A stretch of DNA of 26,013 nucleotides. It comes from Chromera velia. Lineage: Eukaryota; Sar; Chromeraceae. Below the pieces are notes generated by a model, which saw nothing but the letters and a program-made list of their open reading frames with translations, was not told the DNA's origin and searched no databases. The stretch covers positions 1-26,013 of the forward strand of contig JAHBMJ010001794.1 in NCBI GenBank assembly GCA_018398765.1, in the 5' to 3' direction. Made by a program: the position numbers and the translations under genes. Positions 20,133 to 26,013 of the stretch are shown piece by piece. How positions within the stretch are numbered: the first letter of the stretch is position 1; each line of letters starts with the position of its first letter.

Positions 20133-22443
20133 ATGAGTGAAGAGAGTCTGGGAGACGACGACTTCGTGCAGGACGACAACGGGTCCGAGAAGGCAGATTC
20201 CTTCGACGAAACATGGGAGAAAGCTGTTGCACGACACCAGGAGGAGAAATCGAACAAGCAGAGCGACTCCAGACCCCAAACAGCCCAGAGACCCAGGTCT
20301 GGGCAAGGCCGCCCATGGTCTTCGTCTTCCTCCAGGGCCTCTGCGCCCTTTTCCCGCCCTGCCACTGCCACAGCGATGCCATCAGATCGTTCCGCACACG
20401 GGGACAGAGAGAACAGAGAGAGCAACACAAACAACACCCCCAGCGGGAATGCAAACAATGGTGCAAGTTCCAACACAGGAGGTCCGCCAGGAGAATTGGG
20501 TCTCCACCCACAGCGTCGCTCCAGCAAGGAGTCTGCATCCTCCCTCGGCACAAGCCAGGCGGCCCAGATGGCAAGAGAGATCGTTCTCGAGGCATCCCAA
20601 TACGTCGGGGCGCCAGACTCACAGAGCGAGGGGGGTGGGGGGTCATCTACCAGCAACCACGCAGCAACAGTGGCAGTCGACATTCTCCAAGCAGCCACCG
20701 CAGCCATGTACTCGAGAAACTCCCTCTCAGACAGTGTTGGGGGTGTGGGTGTTGTGGGGGGTGTCGGAGATGGAGAGGCCGAGACGGTACTGTCGGGATA
20801 CACCGGAGTTTCCAGAGCCCGCAGCTCTGTGGCCTCCAACGTGATCCCGGCCATGGCCCACGGCAAAGGAAAGGGGCTGTACGAGGACCCCCACGTGATG
20901 CAGCCGTCTCCTGATGGAGGCATGAATGGCTCATTTAACGAGGGGAGCAGAGGGGAAGAAAAGGCAGACAGAACCTCACCCCCTGCGTCCCAAAAAGAAG
21001 AAGGCGACATCAGCAGAGCGTCTGGTGGTGAGCGCAGCGCAGAAGAAAGCCGACCTGGTCAGTCGTCTGTAGGCGCTGACGGTGGCTTAGACGGAGACGG
21101 AGAGGGGGGTGCGGTTTCCCAGAGTCGTGATGATTTGGGTGCAGGTGAGCTGTCTGAGTTGTCCCCCTCCCCCTCAGAGAGTGCTAGGGGTCGAAGTCGC
21201 ACGATGAAAAGTGACAGTGTGAGCCTCTCCAGGGGAGGGAGGGATGAGATGACACAGGAAGTGTCCATCAGCAGCACCACCCGCCCAGGGGAGGAGGCGC
21301 ATGGGGGGCAGAATATCTACACAGAGGGGGTGCATGGGGGGATTCGGACAGGGGTGGAGCCTGTGGATGGAGACGGAATGGGAGTGTGGGGGAGGAGTGC
21401 GGACTCGATGGACGCCCCCCCCGCCATCCTGAGGCCTCAGGACGGCAGGCCGGGGAGAAGGCCGAGGACGTGCAGTGCCACCAGAAGCGATCGACCTCTC
21501 ACATATGCAGAAGCAACGGCGGCAGGACTTGACGGCACAGGTCTGTTCGTTAAGTGCGTGACTTTTCAACTTGAATTCACCAATCGTTCCAGCACATAGA
21601 GGACTCTAGTAGGTGCATTCCTGCCGATCAAAGCACAGACATGCAGGACTCTTTCTTCGATCCTCTTCAGGATCCCCCCACAAAGAATCTGGTGCCGATT
21701 TTGTGCATGACCTTTTGTCTGTTTGTTTCTCTTTAGCGAGTCCTGTCGAAATTCAATGGCATCTTTCTCAGATTCAGAAGACAAAAACTGCTGTACATCT
21801 GATTGCAAATGCATGCAGGTCTCTTTCCTCTCGGTGGAGCCTCAGGAGGCATTGCTTCACGGGACTCGCTGGGACTGGGAGGGGGCATGATTGGAGGGCA
21901 GATGGAGGGGGACATGATGATGGGATTCGGTGACACTGGCACAAAGATCCCGGAAAGACCCAAGACAGCCAACAGAAGTGCAGCATACATCAAGGCAGCA
22001 AAAGACCGGGAGCAGAAGAGAACCGCAATGCTGGACGCAATCGTCGAGAGGGTAGGTCTGGCCGTCTGTTGTTTGTTGCATATGTCCTCTCGAGTCCGCA
22101 CGTCTACCTGCTTTCTGTATTGTCTGCCTCTCAAGTCTGTCTACCTGCTTTCTGTATTGTCTGCCTCTCAAGTCTGTCTACCTGCTTTCTGTATTGTCTG
22201 CCTCTCAAGTCTGTCTACCTTCTTCTTTATTGTCGGCTTCTTGCCTAGACTTATGCCGAAGGATTTCAGCGATATGCTCTGTTTTGGTTTGCTCAACGGT
22301 CGGTTCTTCTGCTCTGAGTGTGTCTTCGCCGCGTTGCATCCATGTTTTGATGCAAAACTCCGCATGAAAATATTTGATTATTGAGAAAGAGAGACGCCTT
22401 CAGCCTTTCTTCTCAGCCAGCTGAAAACACAGCAGGAATGCCT

Positions 22444-22489
<46 letters not shown>

Positions 22490-22578
22490 GGGTGTGTACA
22501 CATTTGGATTTATGTGCGCATGTTTCTCATGTTGTGTCGCTCCCTCCCTGCCTCTGTGTGTCCGTGTCTGTGTGTCCC

Positions 22579-22617
<39 letters not shown>

Positions 22618-25116
22618 GGGTCGGAGAGAGTCCCAGTACGACGGCCTTCAGAAACTCGGGGAGGTCCGTCGGGGGAAGGCTCTGGGTAGGGGGGGCGGGG
22701 CATAAAGGGAGGGAGATCTGTCGCTAGTATTCAGGTGTTTCTGTAGGTATACACGCAAAAAGCAAAATGCCTCTCTCTCTCTCCCTTGCCTGCTTTTTTT
22801 TCTTTCAGTTTCCGCCTCTTAAAACGGTGATTCCCTGGTGCGCTTCATTCACTGTTCTCTTTCTCTCGCAAGCTGGTTTTGAAACAAGACTTTTGGTTTA
22901 ATTCTTTGTTCAGCTTCTGCCGCCTGCGTATGGACCTCTTTGACCTTCCTTGTCCCTCTGCCTGTCTGTCTGTGCTCCATCGATCGATCGATTTTTCAGG
23001 CCAATGATTGGGCAGAGCAGCTGGGCATAGACTACTCGTACAGGTGAGTCAGGAGAATGGAGGGGGACGAAAAACTGTCAAAAGGCACAGACAAACGAAA
23101 AGACAGAGAAAGAGAATGAGAGCGTCTGTACGAGAGAAACTCACGGACAGAAGAGGGTGGGTGGGTACGATGACGCACGCAACGATTGAACAGATACACA
23201 GCCCACTGACTGGCGGCGGGAACTTCGTGCATAAATTCACGATTGAGAAGACTTCTCGGAAAAGTTGCCAATAAATCCATTTTTCTTCTTTGAAGTCTTT
23301 CTTCGTTTTTATTTCTCATTGTGCAAGAAACTTTCGGATAATTTGCTCTCTTCGTTCAGAGCTTTCAAGAGTGCCAACGGAGAGCTAAAGTGCCGTGTGT
23401 ACGAGAAGGGCGCCCTGAAAAAGGAAATGTCTCTAATGGTCAGCCGCCAACTTTCCCTCCCTTCAATCAACACACACCCGCGTGCTCGCTCAGAGACCTT
23501 CGATCAACTGGGGGGCCTCCGAAGAGCAGGCAAAATTGATTGTGTGTGTCTCTTGTTGAATTGCCCTCCTGTCAAACTTCTGGACAGCCACAACCACTGC
23601 ACCTTTCTTCTTCTACCCATCGACTTCAACGCCCCTTTTTCACTCGAATTTTCTCTCCTTCTATCAACCCGCCATGGACTGTTCCTTCCGTTCGGACGGC
23701 TGTTGTCTTCTCCTCTCTTTCTGCTGCCTGCCTGTCTACCTCGCCACATGCGCACCCACGGATGGGATGAGCAGACAGACTCTCTTCCCATACAGACAGC
23801 AACGCCAATCGATGTGATAAAGTGCTTGCACCACACTGACGCATGCGCGCAGGTCTTCGAGACCCACGAGTACCCCCGACTGAAGGGAAGGTTCAACACG
23901 CTCCAAGGGAGGCCCGTCAGCCAGCAGAGCAACGCGAAGGTCGGTCTGCACAAAATGAATAAACGCAGCATTCCAATCGATCAGCCTCTTCAGAAAGACA
24001 TTCGTTGAATTGATTTGGATCGGCAAAGAAAGTCGCATTCACTGCATCAGATCAGATAACATATCTCATCTCGAGGTCGGGGCATCCAGAGTGTTTTATC
24101 GCGTTATCTCTCATTTGTTTCCCTTTGTATCATTTTCTTTTCTTTTGGTCCTTCCCTTCAAATTGCTTCTTAATTGCAGGAAAAGTCTGCTGTCTTGGCG
24201 ATGGCCCAAATGAAGAAGAGACGCCAGGTTGGTAAGCTAGAGAGGTAGACAGGGACAGAAAAGGAAGGCCGTGATGGGGGGGCAGCGGGGGTCAGAAGAG
24301 TGTGGAGGCTGTGACTGGTGAAACGATCTCTCACGAGATGCCAAGCTATTGAATAGTGAGAACTTGGTTCTGCGTCAGCTACTCCACGAGCTCTTGGTTT
24401 CTTTATTGTCTGTGTTCTTTCTGCTTCTCTTGCACCTCTTCTGTTCTGTTGTGTTCTGATGAATGCTTCTTCTGTTCTAACGACCCTGTCTTCTTTTCTA
24501 CTTTCATTTTGTGCATAGAGACAGAAGACGTCCGATCGTTGCCTTTTCCTCCACATGTGATTGTTCCTTGCCGTCTTCAATGCGTCGAGCCGTGTTTCTC
24601 TCTCTCACCCCGCCTGCTATGAATGTCTTTCTCTTCCTTCCTTCCTTCCTTGCTTCCTTCCTGCCTTGCTTCCTTCCTTCCTTGCTTCCTTCCTGCCTTG
24701 CTTCCTTCCTGCCTTGCTTCCTTCCTTGCTTCCTTCCTTGCTTCCTTCCTGCCTTGCTTCCTTCCTGCCTTGCTTCCTTCCTTGCTTCCTTCCTTGCTTC
24801 CTTCCTGCCTTGCTTCCTTCCTTGCTTGCTTCCTTCCTGCCTTGCTTCCTTCCTTGCTTCCTTCCTGCCTTGCTTCCTTCCTTGCTTCCTTCCTGCCTTG
24901 CTTCCTTCCTTGCTTCCTTCCTGCCTTGCTTCCTTCCTGCCTTGCTTCCTTCCTTGCTTGCTTTCTTCCTGCCTTGCTTCCTTCCTTGGTTCCTTCCTTC
25001 AGTACGAGCTGCAGCAGGCCCTCTTGAGCACAGTCCAACTGACAAACCGCTTGAGGGAGCAGCTGCGAATTCTGGACGAGCACGCCACCGCTTTCTCTCC
25101 TTTCATCATCGAATGA
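20133..25116 (+). CDS. Unrecognised protein, eight exons, 685 aa, coiled-coil C-terminus
   Basis: Exons: 20133-21540, 21819-22051, 22619-22663, 23000-23043, 23360-23438, 23853-23939, 24180-24227, 25003-25116 (stop TGA). All are GT-AG with closing phases. Exon 3 (15 codons, donor GTCCGT) is the least certain; skipping it keeps the frame and gives 670 residues. Residues 1-470 are acidic, Ser/Gly/Asn-rich low complexity (start MSEESLGDDDFVQDD). From about residue 505 the sequence becomes charged and ordered: GTKIPERPKTANRSAAYIKA, ANDWAEQLGIDYSYR, AFKSANGELKCRVYEKGALK, FETHEYPRLKGRFNTLQGRP and the helical end LLSTVQLTNRLREQLRILDE, which looks like a coiled coil. No signal peptide or membrane segment is seen. 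I do not recognise the family; a cytoskeletal or scaffold role is only a guess. The small C-terminal exons contrast with the single large disordered exon. Confidence 0.78.
22104..22242 (+). repeat. 37-base tandem repeat in intron 2
   Basis: Three identical 37-base units (22104-22140, 22141-22177, 22178-22214), each beginning CTACCTGCTTTCTG and ending CTCAAGTCTGT, followed by a degenerate partial fourth. They are pyrimidine-rich on the sense strand. They lie about 50 bases inside the donor of the intron 22052-22618. Confidence 0.95.
22446..22617 (+). repeat. (CT)n and (TCAA)n runs at the end of intron 2
   Basis: A CT run at 22446-22483, then a run of nine to ten TCAA units at 22579-22617 ending directly in the acceptor TCAG at 22615-22618. 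The tetranucleotide run replaces the usual pyrimidine tract immediately before the splice site. Confidence 0.9.
24628..25002 (+). repeat. CTTCCTTC(C/G)TTG minisatellite filling intron 7
   Basis: About 370 bases of CTTCCTTCCTTGCTTC and CTTCCTGCCTTG variants that mix 12- and 16-base spacings, ending at the acceptor CTTCAG (exon 8 starts 25003). It supplies a very long polypyrimidine tract. The Leu/Pro/Phe/Ser frames on the plus strand and the Glu/Gly/Arg/Lys frame on the minus strand are repeat artefacts. Confidence 0.95.
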
Positions 25117-25512
25117 ACGAACTGAAGGGAAGGGGAGGGGAGGGTCTGACAAAAAAAACCAATTTGAGTGCCAAGAGTGAGTGCAGCTTCCTGCGTCTTC
25201 TACAAGGAGAAGTGCCAATCGGATGACCGAAGGGTCAAGAAAGGGGACGTGGTGCATGATGATCCAATGCGACGATGTCGGTTCACTGTTGCATCTGTTT
25301 TTTTTTTTTTCACGCCTTTCTAGCCTCTCGATCAAATTCGTCACCAAAAGGCACACACTCCCGCTGGCATAGCCTGGCAATTAAACCAATCACGCCTGGC
25401 GTCAACAGAAAACGAAAAGGGGAGACGTGAGTAAAAGTCAGGCTGGAGATTTGTCCAAGCTCTTCGCTAAAGAGGTTGGGCGGGAGGTTGTGAAGTTTGC
25501 CATGAACAAGAA
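25117..25512 (+). other. 3' flank of the eight-exon gene
   Basis: Non-coding after the stop codon, probably 3' untranslated region at first. It contains a T homopolymer near 25300-25311 and no other gene-like feature. A polyadenylation signal cannot be assigned with confidence. Confidence 0.5.
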
Positions 25513-25532
25513 AAGAGAGCGAAAGCTCTCTT
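25513..25532. other. Perfect hairpin with GAAA tetraloop
   Basis: AAGAGAGC (25513-25520), loop GAAA (25521-25524), GCTCTCTT (25525-25532): an 8-base-pair perfect stem closed by a GNRA tetraloop. The core GCGAAAGC is a known unusually stable mini-hairpin. A further GAGAGCTC at 25535-25542 could compete for pairing. It lies about 400 bases past the stop of the plus-strand gene and is followed by AT-rich DNA. A role in RNA 3' end formation is possible but not shown. Confidence 0.6.
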
Positions 25533-26013
25533 ACGAGAGCTCAGACTAAACTGGTGTCTTGACTTTCTATTGAAATTGCTAAAATTGCTTGGAATCTTTT
25601 TATATGTTTGCCGATGCATGATGTGTCAAACAACATAAAATAAAATCTTTTGCATTGGTCTCTTCTGACTGGAACATGATTAATATTCCTGAATTTGCTA
25701 AGAAAATCATTTTATATATAACTTTTGCTAGAGCGTACAGTTTCTTTCTTTATTTCAGTTAAATTTTTATATTCCTGTATTTAATTATGTAATATGTATA
25801 TCCTAATATTAAATTGTTGGATTGATTCATTGATTATAATAAAATTATGGCTATAGAATTATAATTTTATTCTATTTTATTTGTCAATCTTTAACAATCT
25901 GCCTTACATGTCATGACTTGCCAAACGCTAGACGACTACTATGTGTAATCAGCCACTTATAGAGAGGTGGCGGCGAGCGTGCAGTGGTCGGCCCGACTCG
26001 GCCGGTCCCGAGC
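25533..26013. other. AT-rich island and GC-rich right edge, no gene seen
   Basis: AT-rich from about 25550 to 25900 with AATAAAA-type strings (for example ATAAAATAAAATC near 25636) that could serve as polyadenylation signals of the preceding gene. It then shifts to GC-rich sequence (25965-26013, CGGCCCGACTCGGCCGGTCC) cut by the window edge. No reading frame of interest. Confidence 0.5.

Noticed and set aside
20078-21010. 310-residue minus-strand open frame opposite exon 1 of the plus-strand gene
   Set aside because: Antisense shadow of a long low-complexity exon; the plus frame has a good ATG and connects to seven phased exons.
24577-25380. 267-residue minus-strand open frame (Glu-Gly-Ser-Lys-Ala-Gly-Arg-Lys pattern) and plus-strand Leu-Pro-Ser-Phe frames
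   Set aside because: Product of the CTTCCTTC minisatellite, which lies inside an intron of the plus-strand gene.

Overview
This is nuclear DNA from a protist eukaryote with intron-rich genes. The closest fit I can suggest is a chromerid alveolate such as Chromera velia. The reasons are a long leucine-rich repeat (LRR) protein of a style I associate with that lineage, an organellar-type helical-repeat protein typical of the apicomplexan/chromerid group, and clusters of TGCATGCA, an octamer bound by an AP2 factor in Plasmodium. The species is inference; the eukaryotic gene structure is seen directly. There is no operon, CRISPR array, tRNA, rRNA or recognisable transposase.

Three multi-exon genes can be rebuilt with splice phases that close exactly. 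(1) An LRR protein on the minus strand, 5449 down to 267, six exons, 900 residues. Its middle introns all cut the LRR at the same place. (2) A 1250-residue helical-repeat protein on the minus strand, 19263 down to 14108, four exons, resembling the heptatricopeptide/octotricopeptide-like proteins of mitochondria and plastids. (3) A plus-strand gene, 20133 to 25116, eight exons, 685 residues: a large acidic low-complexity first exon and a well-structured C-terminus cut into small exons. I do not recognise its function. Genes 2 and 3 are divergent and share an 870-base intergenic region holding four TGCATGCA octamers and a tandem repeat whose two copies differ only by two TGCA insertions.

Between genes 1 and 2 (5450-14107) there is no gene I can support. 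This stretch holds a GC-rich run of hairpins, AT-rich islands, and two large microsatellites, each flanked by diverged direct copies of a non-repetitive sequence: a GAAA/GAAG tract between two ~500-base copies, and a TCTG array between shorter copies. The right end (25117-26013) is the 3' side of gene 3 and an AT-rich island.

The three genes show no obvious shared pathway. Recurring features are intron donors of the form GTNNG(T/C), intronic simple repeats whose pyrimidine strand is the sense strand, and tetranucleotide repeats placed directly before splice acceptors.
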